Below are positions 7,168 to 17,812 of a stretch of 64,000 nucleotides of DNA, piece after piece; the stretch's first letter is position 1; every line of letters begins with the position of its first letter. This DNA comes from Clostridium cuniculi. Lineage in GTDB: Bacteria; Bacillota; Clostridia; Clostridiales; Clostridiaceae. A program made the translations under genes and the position numbers. The notes below the pieces were generated by a model. The model made no database searches. It had not been told where the DNA came from and saw only the letters and a program-made list of their open reading frames with translations. Where the stretch lies: assembly GCF_004353185.1 (NCBI RefSeq), contig NZ_SMUS01000011.1, forward strand, positions 1 to 64,000. Reading direction: 5' to 3'.

Positions 7168-9333
7168 TTAACCTAAAGCCATATCACTACTTGCATAAAT
7201 ACATAACCATTTACTCAAACTTCTCATCCACAACCACTGAGTTATTTGACCATGATTGAATGTATAACTATCTGTATTAATTGTAAATTTACTTGTATCT
7301 ATTATTAAATTAGACGTATCAAAACCACCAAAGCTATTAAATCCGCCATTCCTAACTAATACTGTAACTACATTGCCATTCCTAGGTGTTCCCGTAAGAG
7401 TTATCTTATCACTTGATGATGTTCCGCTTTGCATTACAATCTCAAAACTTGAATTTAACGAAGTGTTAATACTTGTGCTACCAAGTAAAGGAATAACGGC
7501 AGTATTGGGATAGGTTGTGCTTGATACTACATTTCCGATTATATTATCAACTGCATTTATTGTTTGAGATAAACCATTATTTATTATGCAATCATCAACT
7601 ATACATCTATAAGTTTTTCTTAAAATAATACCTGCATTCGCACTTGGGGTTTGTTCATCAAAAACACCTGTTATTTTATAATACTCAATTCTTGATATAG
7701 CTTGATATCCGTCTGGAATTGTATCTTCTCCAATACTTATAGGAGTATTGCATTTTATAGCTTTAAATCCATTTATGTTATTATTATTGCATTTTAATGT
7801 TGTATTTGAATTATATTTATCTCTACAATATGACCTTACACCAGAAGAGCAATTATTAGCCTCACAATTTATTATATTATTATAACTACAAGCTCCAATT
7901 TGTGTTTCGCTTGGGATATTATCTGTTATAATCCCAAAACCAAATCCACTTATATGGTTGTAAGCCTTACAATTTTTAAATGTTACATCATAAGCTTTAG
8001 ATATAAAACCATGAATAGAATTTATCGATATGCAATCATCACAAATAATATTTTGAACTGTACCGTTATAGCTTTCAAAAAGAAAACTATGGCTTATAGC
8101 AGAACCTTTGCATCTTGAAATTCTTATATTTCCATATGCTCCATTATTGCATTGAAAAGCATTTTGTTTTGAAAGTGCTAAAACCGTTAAATCACTAATC
8201 TTTACATTGCTACTCTCAATTTGTATACTTCCCCCACTAAATATTGTCTTATCTATTCCATCACCAATAAAAGTTAAGCTTTTACTTATAATAATGTCAT
8301 TAGCATTCAATTCATAAGTTCCTGATGGAAATTTAATAATTCCACCAGTTTGAGTATTATCAATCGCTCTTAAAATTCTATTATAGTCGTCAGTTTCATT
8401 TGCCAATCTTGGGAAAAAAGATAATGAGTTTATTTCAGTTTCAATAGTATCCAATTGCTCATCTATTTTAGTTATTTTTACATCAAGACTTGCCTCACCT
8501 TTTCTAGCTTTAACAACTTCTTCAGCAATATCATCACTAATAGTTTGAGTAGCATGATAATATGAGGCACTCAATATCACACTCATATTTATTAATTCAT
8601 CACTCTTTAATAAAATCCTAGTTTTATCTAGAATCTTATAACCTATTGTTACTGCTTCTTTTGTATCACTATTCTTAGCAGTCACATGAAGGTTTTCACT
8701 ATTTAAGTCATGTGTTATTTCTTTTTCATATACATCAACATTTAAAGTCCAATCAGAAGATTTAATTATAACTTCTTTATTTCCTCTTACATTCAGAATC
8801 TCATCTTTGGCTTGTTGTATATCAGCTTGAATCTTATCAGAAACTTCATAACCTTCCTTAATATCATCTTCAAGTTTTTTCATTACTATGGCTACACCAC
8901 CGATAGTCTCCATGACATCAATAGCTTCTCTTCCTAATCTAATAATATCTTCTAATAACTCAATAACATTTCCTTTTGAATCCTGTTTAGTAAATATCTT
9001 ATTTGCTGATATTAATTCTACGCCAATATCTTCATATTTAAACTCTACTGTATTCCCAGCTATGTCAGGATGAAAATGAATTATTCCTTGGTCATAGTCT
9101 ACGTAATAATGATACGACTTTGTTATTTGCTCTGGTCTTTTAACTGGAATCATGTCATCACTAAGTATTTGTATCTTTTTGTTCTTCTTTGGAATACCCA
9201 ACATTTGTATAAGATTCTTTAATGGATGTACTTGTTGACTCTCAGTTACTGGTATAGATATTGGCAACTTTGTATCAGGATCAATATTATATTTAGTGAC
9301 TATTGATTGCTTCTTTTCAAATTCTATATCCAT
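7168..9333 (-). CDS. Tail fibre/spike with right-handed beta-helix
   Basis: 721 residues. The N-terminus (about 1-110) is a tail-attachment domain (strands with YHYYVDYDQGIIHFHPD) like those of Clostridium phage tail proteins. A coiled coil (about 125-200) follows. From about 330 to 620 the chain has pectin-lyase-like beta-helix rungs, beginning with the diagnostic GGIIKFPSGTYEL and ISKSLTFIGDG pattern and continuing with repeated NC/CK...N turns. The C-terminus is a small beta domain. It probably binds or degrades a surface glycan of the host. It is last of the tail genes, 2 nt after the small protein upstream. Confidence 0.8.
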   Translation of the reverse strand: MDIEFEKKQSIVTKYNIDPDTKLPISIPVTESQQVHPLKNLIQMLGIPKKNKKIQILSDDMIPVKRPEQITKSYHYYVDYDQGIIHFHPDIAGNTVEFKYEDIGVELISANKIFTKQDSKGNVIELLEDIIRLGREAIDVMETIGGVAIVMKKLEDDIKEGYEVSDKIQADIQQAKDEILNVRGNKEVIIKSSDWTLNVDVYEKEITHDLNSENLHVTAKNSDTKEAVTIGYKILDKTRILLKSDELINMSVILSASYYHATQTISDDIAEEVVKARKGEASLDVKITKIDEQLDTIETEINSLSFFPRLANETDDYNRILRAIDNTQTGGIIKFPSGTYELNANDIIISKSLTFIGDGIDKTIFSGGSIQIESSNVKISDLTVLALSKQNAFQCNNGAYGNIRISRCKGSAISHSFLFESYNGTVQNIICDDCISINSIHGFISKAYDVTFKNCKAYNHISGFGFGIITDNIPSETQIGACSYNNIINCEANNCSSGVRSYCRDKYNSNTTLKCNNNNINGFKAIKCNTPISIGEDTIPDGYQAISRIEYYKITGVFDEQTPSANAGIILRKTYRCIVDDCIINNGLSQTINAVDNIIGNVVSSTTYPNTAVIPLLGSTSINTSLNSSFEIVMQSGTSSSDKITLTGTPRNGNVVTVLVRNGGFNSFGGFDTSNLIIDTSKFTINTDSYTFNHGQITQWLWMRSLSKWLCIYASSDMALG

Positions 9334-9335
9334 AT

Positions 9336-9623
9336 TTATTCCTCCTCTTTTAATAAATTTCCTATATTTTCTTTATATCTAACTGTTATATAAAACTTCA
9401 CATTTTCTTCTAATGCAAATATATTCATATTAGATATAATGTCCTCCTTATTAAAAATCCTTGTTCTTTTAATTTCTATTTCCTCATCATTGTATTTTAT
9501 TTTTGTTGCTTTACTTACCTGTATTGATATTTTTCCTATACTTTCAACATCTAAATCTACTATTTGTTCATTTACAAATTGACTAATCGTAGAAATAGTG
9601 ATTACTCTTTCAAATCCTTCCAC
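9336..9623 (-). CDS. Small tail-associated protein
   Basis: About 95 residues from a GTG at 9623, which has GGAGGT 7 nt upstream; the in-frame ATG at 9638 is part of that site and overlaps the Tal stop. Beta-rich (IGKISIQVSKATKIKYNDEEIEIKRTRIF). It sits between Tal and the fibre, so it is probably a baseplate or fibre connector. No family recognised. Confidence 0.6.
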   Translation of the reverse strand: MEGFERVITISTISQFVNEQIVDLDVESIGKISIQVSKATKIKYNDEEIEIKRTRIFNKEDIISNMNIFALEENVKFYITVRYKENIGNLLKEEE

Positions 9624-9628
9624 TTTAT

Positions 9629-12600
9629 CTACCTCCATCTTGAAAAGCTTCTACAATAAAGATTTACATCAAGACAACCTCTAGTTTCGCTTGTTATCAT
9701 TATTTCATGGAATCCTTCTATAGATGGAATATACTGAGTTATATCTAATTCAAAATCATCATTTAATCCCTCTGTAACCACTTCTCCATTTATATAAATT
9801 CTCATATCAGAAGGTTTAGTATTAGGTTGTACAAACACTCCATAAATCTGTTGATGAGTATGAGAATCTATATTAAGAACACCCGACACCTTGGCATTTC
9901 CAACTAAAATATCTACTGTATGATCATGGTCTTTTGTTTCATAGGAATATATTTTCTTATCAATTACAGCAGACTCTTCCTTCAATTCCATTGGTGGTAA
10001 ATAAATACTTGCAATTTCATTTGTCGTTTCATCCACTACCATTTGATATTCTTCTAATTCTGTGAATTCCGATATATCTCTTTTGACTCCTGTAGGCTTA
10101 AATAATAATTGCCTATTATCTTTTGTAGAATCAGTATTCCCTTTTACCTGTAAACTTGCAGTTTCTCCATTAAGATTAAGTTCTCCTCCACCACTAGCCT
10201 CTAAACCTTTCGAAAATACTCTAAAATCTTGAAGTCTAACGGTTAAAATTACTTCTTCAACTTTTTCAACATTACCACGAAGTCTTAAATAATGATATAC
10301 TGGTACATCTTTATCAATCACGCCCCATTTACTGTCATTGAATTCACTTATTCTTCCATCATGTGAAAACAGTAAATCTGTTCCTGTCTCATCATACATC
10401 TCTAATTTAGCTTTATTATCTTGATAATCTACACCTAGGAACATTCTATCTACGCCATTAAAGTCCGATATTTTAAGACCAAAAGCATTAGTCTTATTTC
10501 CGTTCATAGAAGATATATTTCCTATTCTAAACTCACCATTATCAGTAGTTATTTCAAGCTCCTCACCAATTAATAATTTCCCTTTTATAACTTCTGCACA
10601 GATCTTACTTCCTGTTATTGCTGTACTACAAGTTCTCCATCCCGTATCTGTAATGGCGATTATTCCTTTTCCTACAAATATTTGTTTGTCACCGTCTTTA
10701 TAAAGAACTTCATCAACATCTTCAGTAGAAATGCTCCTACTTCTTGTTACAGATTCATAGTCTTGATTATCAATAACATATAGTCCTGCCTTGCTATTTA
10801 TAATCTTGGAATCACCCGTATCAGAACCAACTTTTATCTTACTCGTATCAATTCCGCTCATTAAACTTTGAACGTTTTTATTAGTAGATATAGATTGACT
10901 CCAATTAGTTTTATTATTATTTATAAATGATTGCGTTCTCTTTGCAACTTCTTTTAATTTAGTAAAACCACTTAGCAAATCTACTTTTCTATCTCTGTTA
11001 GTTAATGTTATACCACTAACAGTATTTTCTTTAAGATTTAATGTATAACCAATTATTCTTAACCCTCGTTCCTCTATATCAATATCACCACTATCAACTA
11101 AATCAACAAAACTTCCAATTTGTAAGTAATAATCCCATGTTAAACCATTTGGAATTATTAAATTCTCTAAGAAACCAACTATATCAACTGTAAATTCAAC
11201 TCCTTGATTATTCTTGATATGAGTTAAATATAAATAATTTTCATAAAGTTCTTTTACAGTAGCAAAACTATCATCTTGAACTTCTTGATATACAGTTAGA
11301 TCATTTAATTCTTCAAGAGTATCTTTGTCAAAGAAACCACAAGTTTCAAAATTATATTTGTTTTGCAATGCATTTATATTTGAATTTAATAACTCTATTT
11401 TATCGTTTAATTCCTGAATAGATTTCATTACTTCAGCAAACTTACTCTGTCTTTCATTAATTTTATTATAATACTCTTCGATTTCAACACTCATATCTAC
11501 ACCTGTCTCTGTTTGTTGAGTAATTAATGTAGATTGAAGTACTTGAAGATTTTGGATGTCATAATCTATTGCTGTTCTCTCACTCTCTAGCTTAATTAAT
11601 TCTTTATTATAATCAGATTTATCACTTCTATAACTTTCTATATCTCCTTGGTGTGTATCTACAAATTCAATGTAATTATCCCATGCTTCTTTTAGTTCAT
11701 CACTCATTATGTCATTGTTATAGGAATAACTGTAATCATATATATAATCACCACCAAATTTATTAACTTCAGCAATAGTTTCTTCGCTATTCGAAACTCT
11801 TAATTTAGTTATAATATCATCACCAACAATATTTTTATTTATTGATTTAACGTAATTATCATAGCTTAATTGAATACCATGATGTTCACCATATTCTTCA
11901 CGATTATATATACTTATTTCTTTATTAATTGTATCGAATTCTACATATAGTCCATCATATCCATTTGAGATTGTTTCTCTGAATATATCTAACCATGTAT
12001 ATTCGCCCTGCTCTATATTTCTTCTTCTAAGATACGTTGATTCTACTTCTTCACCATCACTATAAACTAAATCAATACTTTCTATTTCAAGATCCATATT
12101 ATCAATAAAACAGAAACTTCTATATTCAGTAACTTCTATACCATCAGCAAGTGAGATTACGTATTTCACACAATAATCACCTTCATATTTAGTATAATAA
12201 GCTTGTATTTTATTTATAGATGTATGTATTTCTTCTATTTTATGAGTAAAATCTAATATACTCTGAACAATTCCATTATATTTAGTCACAACATTTTTAT
12301 ATTTTACTTTAAAATCTATATAAGTCTTATTACTAAATACTGTAATAGGTTTGTTGTATTCAAACAATAATAATTCTCTTACTCCATCATAGGCTAATGC
12401 TTGTCCTATATTACTTGCTATCTCTTTTCTAATTACACCTGTTTCATATAATGCATTATCAGATATGTGTTTAACACTCCAATTTTTATTATATTGTTCA
12501 AACAAATCTAATAATCCAGCCTTATCTTCATTAGCTAATTCATATAAAGTATCTTCATTTAAAATCAATTTTTCCGTAAGAGTAGATTCGAAGCTTTCAC

Positions 12601-12928
12601 ATTTTATAGTTTTAGTTTTATATAACACATCTGTTCCTTGCAATCTTTCTTCAACTATATTCATATCAGTTATAATAAATCTTATATTGGGATTTGAAAC
12701 TATTATTTGTTGTGTTTTTCCCTTTATTTTATCGTAAAGCAAATTATCCTTTTTTACCCCATTAGTATAAATTATTGATGGTACGCTTAATTCCATAGTA
12801 CATACATCATCCCAATTTATAGTTATAGAGTCGATATACTCATTTGGGATTTCGCATAGTTCCTTCTTAGATGTCTGCATTAATGTAACTTTAACATCAT
12901 CCAATTTATTTAAACTTTGTCTATACAT
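9629..12928 (-). CDS. Tail-associated protein (Tal), baseplate hub
   Basis: 1099 residues. Residues about 1-400 resemble the N-terminal domain of prophage endopeptidase-tail/minor structural proteins (DVKVTLMQTSKKELCEIPNEYIDS...), which form the hub ring below Dit. A coiled coil spans about 430-540. The second half is beta-rich, with repeats of the form found in Gram-positive phage tail proteins (WRTCSTAITGSKICAEVIKGKLLIGEELEITTDNGEFRIG). No peptidoglycan hydrolase motif was seen. Order TMP-Dit-Tal is the standard siphophage order. Confidence 0.8.
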   Translation of the reverse strand: MYRQSLNKLDDVKVTLMQTSKKELCEIPNEYIDSITINWDDVCTMELSVPSIIYTNGVKKDNLLYDKIKGKTQQIIVSNPNIRFIITDMNIVEERLQGTDVLYKTKTIKCESFESTLTEKLILNEDTLYELANEDKAGLLDLFEQYNKNWSVKHISDNALYETGVIRKEIASNIGQALAYDGVRELLLFEYNKPITVFSNKTYIDFKVKYKNVVTKYNGIVQSILDFTHKIEEIHTSINKIQAYYTKYEGDYCVKYVISLADGIEVTEYRSFCFIDNMDLEIESIDLVYSDGEEVESTYLRRRNIEQGEYTWLDIFRETISNGYDGLYVEFDTINKEISIYNREEYGEHHGIQLSYDNYVKSINKNIVGDDIITKLRVSNSEETIAEVNKFGGDYIYDYSYSYNNDIMSDELKEAWDNYIEFVDTHQGDIESYRSDKSDYNKELIKLESERTAIDYDIQNLQVLQSTLITQQTETGVDMSVEIEEYYNKINERQSKFAEVMKSIQELNDKIELLNSNINALQNKYNFETCGFFDKDTLEELNDLTVYQEVQDDSFATVKELYENYLYLTHIKNNQGVEFTVDIVGFLENLIIPNGLTWDYYLQIGSFVDLVDSGDIDIEERGLRIIGYTLNLKENTVSGITLTNRDRKVDLLSGFTKLKEVAKRTQSFINNNKTNWSQSISTNKNVQSLMSGIDTSKIKVGSDTGDSKIINSKAGLYVIDNQDYESVTRSRSISTEDVDEVLYKDGDKQIFVGKGIIAITDTGWRTCSTAITGSKICAEVIKGKLLIGEELEITTDNGEFRIGNISSMNGNKTNAFGLKISDFNGVDRMFLGVDYQDNKAKLEMYDETGTDLLFSHDGRISEFNDSKWGVIDKDVPVYHYLRLRGNVEKVEEVILTVRLQDFRVFSKGLEASGGGELNLNGETASLQVKGNTDSTKDNRQLLFKPTGVKRDISEFTELEEYQMVVDETTNEIASIYLPPMELKEESAVIDKKIYSYETKDHDHTVDILVGNAKVSGVLNIDSHTHQQIYGVFVQPNTKPSDMRIYINGEVVTEGLNDDFELDITQYIPSIEGFHEIMITSETRGCLDVNLYCRSFSRWR

Positions 12929-12943
12929 AATCTCACCACCTTT

Positions 12944-13717
12944 CTATTGTAAACATATCTTAGGTTGATATATTATTTTCACTATCATGTGACCATTATT
13001 TGTTATTTTAAATCTATTAATCCCATATTCTAAATTCATATATTTCTTATTGCTATTAGCATAAATATTCTCACGAACATTATTTTTATTAATCATTTGT
13101 CTTTCTTGGTTATAAATTTTATATATATTATCAGGTTTTAAATTAGTTAAAATTATTTCCTGTTCATTGTCAAAATTAGTTATACTTATTGTATCACCTT
13201 CTAGAACTGCTATTTCTATGTCAGGATACACTAAGTCATTGTAAACATTGCTATCATTTTCTATAATAATTTTTTCTTCCCCTTCTACCTCTAAGGTTTC
13301 TTCTACTATAGAATCAAGCATATATGGTAATGCCATATCAAAAATTAATTCAATACGCCCCCATTTATTAGGATACCAAGCACCACTACTAGGAGTAAAT
13401 ACCCCGTAATAAATATACCCATTTACTTCTAATGGTTTAGGTTCATTTCTATCTAGCCATCTGTTTAATTCAAATAGATCTTCATCTGTCATCTCGCATG
13501 GTTCACCTTCATAATCTACTTTAAATATTTCAAAACTTAAACTTGGTAAATCTGTTTTAATTCCCTTAAAAATAGGATTAATTATACCATCTTCAGTCTG
13601 CATAGATTTTGTTCTTCCAAGTTTAAATGTAGTATCATTTGTTGTATTGACTAATAGCCAATCTTCTTTTATTTCTCCATCGAATCTAAAGTGTTTTGCA
13701 TCATGTAATTGTAGCAT
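12944..13717 (-). CDS. Distal tail protein (Dit)
   Basis: 257 residues from the ATG (MLQLHDAKHF) that follows GGAGG; a longer frame to 13756 lacks such a site. The N-terminal half has the sipho_tail pattern (F...R.KSMQTEDGIINPIFKGIKTDLPSLSFEIFK...L..WL). The C-terminal half is a galectin-like beta domain. Dit forms the hexameric hub connecting tail tube to baseplate. Its position between tape measure and Tal supports the call. Confidence 0.82.
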   Translation of the reverse strand: MLQLHDAKHFRFDGEIKEDWLLVNTTNDTTFKLGRTKSMQTEDGIINPIFKGIKTDLPSLSFEIFKVDYEGEPCEMTDEDLFELNRWLDRNEPKPLEVNGYIYYGVFTPSSGAWYPNKWGRIELIFDMALPYMLDSIVEETLEVEGEEKIIIENDSNVYNDLVYPDIEIAVLEGDTISITNFDNEQEIILTNLKPDNIYKIYNQERQMINKNNVRENIYANSNKKYMNLEYGINRFKITNNGHMIVKIIYQPKICLQ

Positions 13718-13736
13718 TTTCTTCCTCCTTTCATTA

Positions 13737-13764
13737 ATAAAAGGAAGTAGAATCAACTACTTCC
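13737..13764 (-). terminator. Hairpin between tape measure and Dit
   Basis: 8-bp perfect stem GGAAGTAG / CTACTTCC (13743-13750 with 13757-13764) followed on the minus strand by CCTTTTATT. Partial termination or transcript stabilisation inside the late operon is likely. Confidence 0.55.
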
Positions 13765-13769
13765 CTATG

Positions 13770-16700
13770 TTAAAATTTTAAATTATTACTCACATTAATT
13801 ATTGCTTTTTGCACTGCTGTTTCAATATCAGCTTGGCTCATATTTGTACTTCCTTGAATTTGAACTGTTATATCACCAAAGCTAACTGAATTTCCTGTAT
13901 TACTTCTACTCATTCCAGAATATACAGTATTTAAATCTATACCGATATTACCCAAATTTGCATTCAATGTTGATATATCTTTTAATATATCCTTAACACT
14001 TAAATAACTATTTAATAACTCTGTGTTTGCATTAATAAGATTTTGTGTTCCTACTGTAGTTTCTGCTAAGTATTGAGTAGTAGCGCTATTTAAGTCTAAT
14101 ACTTCATCACCTAACTTAATATAACCACTAGACATAGCATCAGATATTATCTTATTTATGTTTTCAGGACTTAAAGCATCTTCATATTCTTTTTCTATAG
14201 ATTCTTCCATATTATCTAAATCAGCTAGACTGTCTTCTTTTCGATTGTCTCTAATAGTTGTATTAAGTTCTTTTAACAGCTCATCGTATTGAGATTTTAA
14301 CTCTTGATATTTAGCCTTACCTACGCTATCTTGTGCATTTTCATATAAGTCCATTTGGTTCTTAATATCAGCTAAGCTATTTTGCTTCTCGGCAAGATCA
14401 TCTTCTCTATCTTCTAAATCATATAAATCTTCTAAAGCTTTTCGTTGTTCCTTAATAGCACTTAATTTAGCATCTTTCTTTTTGCCTTCGTAGTATTCTA
14501 CAACATCATAGATTTCCTTTTCCATGTCAGCTACTAAATCTACTTGAGTTTGATATACTTCTCTAATAGAACTATTAAGGTCATTTATATCATTTTCTAG
14601 GCTAGGTATTAAATTATTTGTTAATTCTAAGAATCTTTCAATATATTCTTCAACCTTCTCAACTTCAGCTATAGCATTTTCCTTAGCTGTTCCTGACAAT
14701 TTATTTGCTTCTTGTTTCATTTTTAATACTTTTTCAGAAACACCTATTAAGTTATTGTTAGCATCTATTTGAAGTCCCATATATTGCAGATAGCCTTTTA
14801 CATTTTTAGTTTCAGATTGGTATGCTTGAATAAGTTGATTCTTATTAAATATTTGACGTTCTGTTAAAGATATTTCTTCTTTTAAAAGTTTTATTAAATC
14901 CGTACCTGATGCTTTTTCTTGTGCATTTTTATTTTTAGTTAATAGGTTATTATAATCCTCTATAGCATTGTTTAATTGCCAATACCATTCTACTGTTTCT
15001 TTTATATTTGAGACATCTTTATTAGATGATGAAGATGAACCACCAGATGAACTACCGCTTCCTACATTACCATGTCCTACAGTAGATGATACTCCACCAG
15101 AACCGACATAGCTACTTACAGTTTTAGATGCATTCTCAGCTTCTTTTAATAGTTTTAAATACTCTTGATATTTAGCCATTACTTCTGCTGATTCATTTTT
15201 AAATCCTAAACTACCACCAGTTAAAGCGCTTTCTGCTCTTGCCCTTGCACGAATATTTTCTATTATACTATTTATATATTCTGAATAGTTCTTTGCATCT
15301 TTTTTATAATTCTCATTAAGTTGATCTGTTGTGGTCTTTGCATTTGCAATAGCTACATTGGTATAAGAATCATTAGCATCTATCTTAGAATTTGTTAATA
15401 AAACATGGTTTTTATCATCAATGGAATAATTTTTTGCTGAACCATCAGTAACAGCCTTTTCATTTGATATTCTAGCATTAGCACTATCAAAAGAACCTTT
15501 TATTTTATAATTTTCTTTATTATTATAGTTAGATTGGTCAATATTATAGTTCTCTGCATTTTTAGATACTAATATAGATTCTTGATTAACACGTTGCTGA
15601 GCAGAATTAGATGTTGCATTATTTTTTGCATTCATCAAGTTTTCAAGTGCTACCTTTTCTGAATTTGTCGCATCTACAACTTCTTGACTTCCGTTAACTT
15701 CAGCTTGGGCCATGGCTATAGCTGTTTTTAGCACCTCATCTTGTGCTTTTGACTTCTCATCCAATAACGAATTGATGTTCTCAATAAAGTTTGCTTCATC
15801 ACCTAACAATGCAATAAGTTGATTATCTCCACTGTTCAAAACCTTAGTCATGGTGTCTGTATCTAGCATTCCATATTCTGAATATTCTTCTTTCATTTGC
15901 TTCAATAATTCTATTCCATCTTGTAATCCAGAGAATGAGTCTGCTAAATTTTCAACCGCACTTTTAGCTTCGTCCGTAGCCATAGCTAACTTTAACATTT
16001 GGTCAGTGGCATCTATAATGCCATCACCGTTTATATCTTCCAATGCTTCTGCGGTTTCATCGGCTGATTCATCAGTTTCTTTCAATTTATTAATAAGTTC
16101 TTCTGTTTGACTTGCACTATAACCAAGAGCTTCTCCTACTTTCTTAGCCTTTTCAGCATACTTATCATTTGAAACTCCTAATATTTTATATGCTTCATAA
16201 CTTGCTTCAAGAGTATCATTTAAAGATTCAACTCTCTTTTTATATACATCTACATCTTTTGCATTTACTAATAACTCTCCACTATCACTTAGTTTGCTTT
16301 CTATATTTACAGATTTAGCTTCTTCTTTTTCTGCTAAATCATTAACTTTTTCAAGAACTTTATAGTACTCTTCATATTCTTCTATTGCCTTATCTAAACC
16401 TGTATCTGTTTTGGTATCATTTTTTTCTAGAATATTTAAAGCATCCGATTTAGCTAACTCTAAATCTTTATCTATTAACTTCTTAGTTGCTTCTAAGTTT
16501 AATCTCTTTGCCTCAGTGTTATTCTCTATTGCTTTAGAAGCAGATGGATATATAGATATTATAGACTCTTGAGTTGATGCTAATTTATCCTCAACTTCCT
16601 TATATTCAGATGTACCTTTCTTTAATGTAGAAAGTTTATTCTCTAATTCTTCGTATGTATTTACGAGATCTATAACATTAGACATTTCACTATCGGAATT

Positions 16701-17384
16701 AGTTGTTATGAACTCTTGATTTAATTCATTTAATTCACTTCTTGTTAGGATTAGTTTATCTATCAAACTTCCTAATCCAGATATAATAGCACTTATTCCC
16801 ATTGTTAAAGCCATACTCATTGCAGCATTTAGTGCTACTACTGCTACTTTGGTGGCAGCTAAACCAACTTTGAGAACTCCTAGATTAGTATTTAATCCTA
16901 ACATTTTTTTGCCTAGTGCTGTGGTATTTTCGCCTGCAGCTAAAGCATCTGCCTGAGCTTTTTTTAAACTTGCCTTTTGTTCTTGTAATTGAGTTATATT
17001 TTTAGATATAGACTCACTCCATCTTTTCAAAGATGTTGTCGCTTTACCATATCCAGGTATCATTTGAAGCATAGAATTTGTATTTTCTCTAATTCTACTA
17101 TTAAAAGCAATTAAAGATGCAGTTGCAATTCCTACTATACTAGGGAATGTACCAAAAAAATCTATTAATTTACTTGTTGCTTGAACGCCTGTGGTAGCAC
17201 CATCTATTAAACCTTTGAACATATCACTATCTATCATTTGCATAGAGATAGCTGTTAAGCTTTCTTTTAGTGCATTTATCTTACCTGACAAGCTCGAAAT
17301 GTAGCTTTCCTGCTCTTTTTCAGCACTGCCAGCAGAACTTTTTAATGTATCATATGCATTTTCTAATTGCTCTGCATTTTGCAT
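13770..17384 (-). CDS. Tape measure protein, exon 2
   Basis: About 1204 residues. It is the C-terminal part of the tail tape measure protein, continuing exon 1 (17813-19507) after removal of the intron 17385-17812. It has hydrophobic membrane-like segments near its start (VGIATASLIAF and VAVVALNAAMSMALTMGISAIISGLG), long alpha-helical coiled coils, a Gly/Ser-rich linker (VGSGGVSSTVGHGNVGSG) and a C-terminal helix bundle. The spliced protein would be about 1769 residues, suggesting a long siphophage tail. A free start at TTG/ATG 17384-17387 has no ribosome binding site, which argues against independent translation. Confidence 0.85.
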   Translation of the reverse strand: MQNAEQLENAYDTLKSSAGSAEKEQESYISSLSGKINALKESLTAISMQMIDSDMFKGLIDGATTGVQATSKLIDFFGTFPSIVGIATASLIAFNSRIRENTNSMLQMIPGYGKATTSLKRWSESISKNITQLQEQKASLKKAQADALAAGENTTALGKKMLGLNTNLGVLKVGLAATKVAVVALNAAMSMALTMGISAIISGLGSLIDKLILTRSELNELNQEFITTNSDSEMSNVIDLVNTYEELENKLSTLKKGTSEYKEVEDKLASTQESIISIYPSASKAIENNTEAKRLNLEATKKLIDKDLELAKSDALNILEKNDTKTDTGLDKAIEEYEEYYKVLEKVNDLAEKEEAKSVNIESKLSDSGELLVNAKDVDVYKKRVESLNDTLEASYEAYKILGVSNDKYAEKAKKVGEALGYSASQTEELINKLKETDESADETAEALEDINGDGIIDATDQMLKLAMATDEAKSAVENLADSFSGLQDGIELLKQMKEEYSEYGMLDTDTMTKVLNSGDNQLIALLGDEANFIENINSLLDEKSKAQDEVLKTAIAMAQAEVNGSQEVVDATNSEKVALENLMNAKNNATSNSAQQRVNQESILVSKNAENYNIDQSNYNNKENYKIKGSFDSANARISNEKAVTDGSAKNYSIDDKNHVLLTNSKIDANDSYTNVAIANAKTTTDQLNENYKKDAKNYSEYINSIIENIRARARAESALTGGSLGFKNESAEVMAKYQEYLKLLKEAENASKTVSSYVGSGGVSSTVGHGNVGSGSSSGGSSSSSNKDVSNIKETVEWYWQLNNAIEDYNNLLTKNKNAQEKASGTDLIKLLKEEISLTERQIFNKNQLIQAYQSETKNVKGYLQYMGLQIDANNNLIGVSEKVLKMKQEANKLSGTAKENAIAEVEKVEEYIERFLELTNNLIPSLENDINDLNSSIREVYQTQVDLVADMEKEIYDVVEYYEGKKKDAKLSAIKEQRKALEDLYDLEDREDDLAEKQNSLADIKNQMDLYENAQDSVGKAKYQELKSQYDELLKELNTTIRDNRKEDSLADLDNMEESIEKEYEDALSPENINKIISDAMSSGYIKLGDEVLDLNSATTQYLAETTVGTQNLINANTELLNSYLSVKDILKDISTLNANLGNIGIDLNTVYSGMSRSNTGNSVSFGDITVQIQGSTNMSQADIETAVQKAIINVSNNLKF

Positions 17385-17812
17385 CAAACCTTATATTTTC
17401 TTATAATCGCCACTTATAAGAGATTACTATATAATCCTCATACTTTTATATGAGAGTAGACTATTTCTTCACCTTCATCTATTTTAATTTTTACAAAATA
17501 ATGTTAAGGGCAGACCTTTTCCATTCAAGGGATTTTCACCCACTCTAAGCTTGAGCCGTACTCCTGTTGATGTGTTCAACATCCAAGGGATAGTCGTTGA
17601 AGTTTCCCCATATATTTCTACTTAGGGGCTTACCTGCATGAGCATCCATTTACATCTACTTAGGATTTAACCATATAGATATCCTTACGTTGTTTCTACT
17701 TTCGTACCTTCATAATCTCTTTTCAGAATTATTGTGGTGTAAGGCTTTAGGAATTACCTGCAATTAGATCTGTGTCCTATGCACATTTCTGTACATACGG
17801 AGCATTTTTATT
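17385..17812 (-). ncRNA. Group I self-splicing intron in the tape measure gene
   Basis: 428 nt without ORF. Read on the minus strand, it carries the group I core in the right order: a P/Q-like segment (17743-17766, TTGCAGGTAATTCCTAAAGC), the R element with CAACGACTA (17588-17602), and the S element GAAGAAATAGTCT (17458-17470), which pairs with R to form P7. P1 can form between the exon end GAGT (17813-17816) and intron GCTC (17800-17803), giving the required U.G pair at the 5' splice site. Splicing after AGT and before ATG-CAA joins GKNRANVFAS to MQNAEQLENAY in frame, and the last intron base is G. The 3' junction could be a few bases away. Confidence 0.88.
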
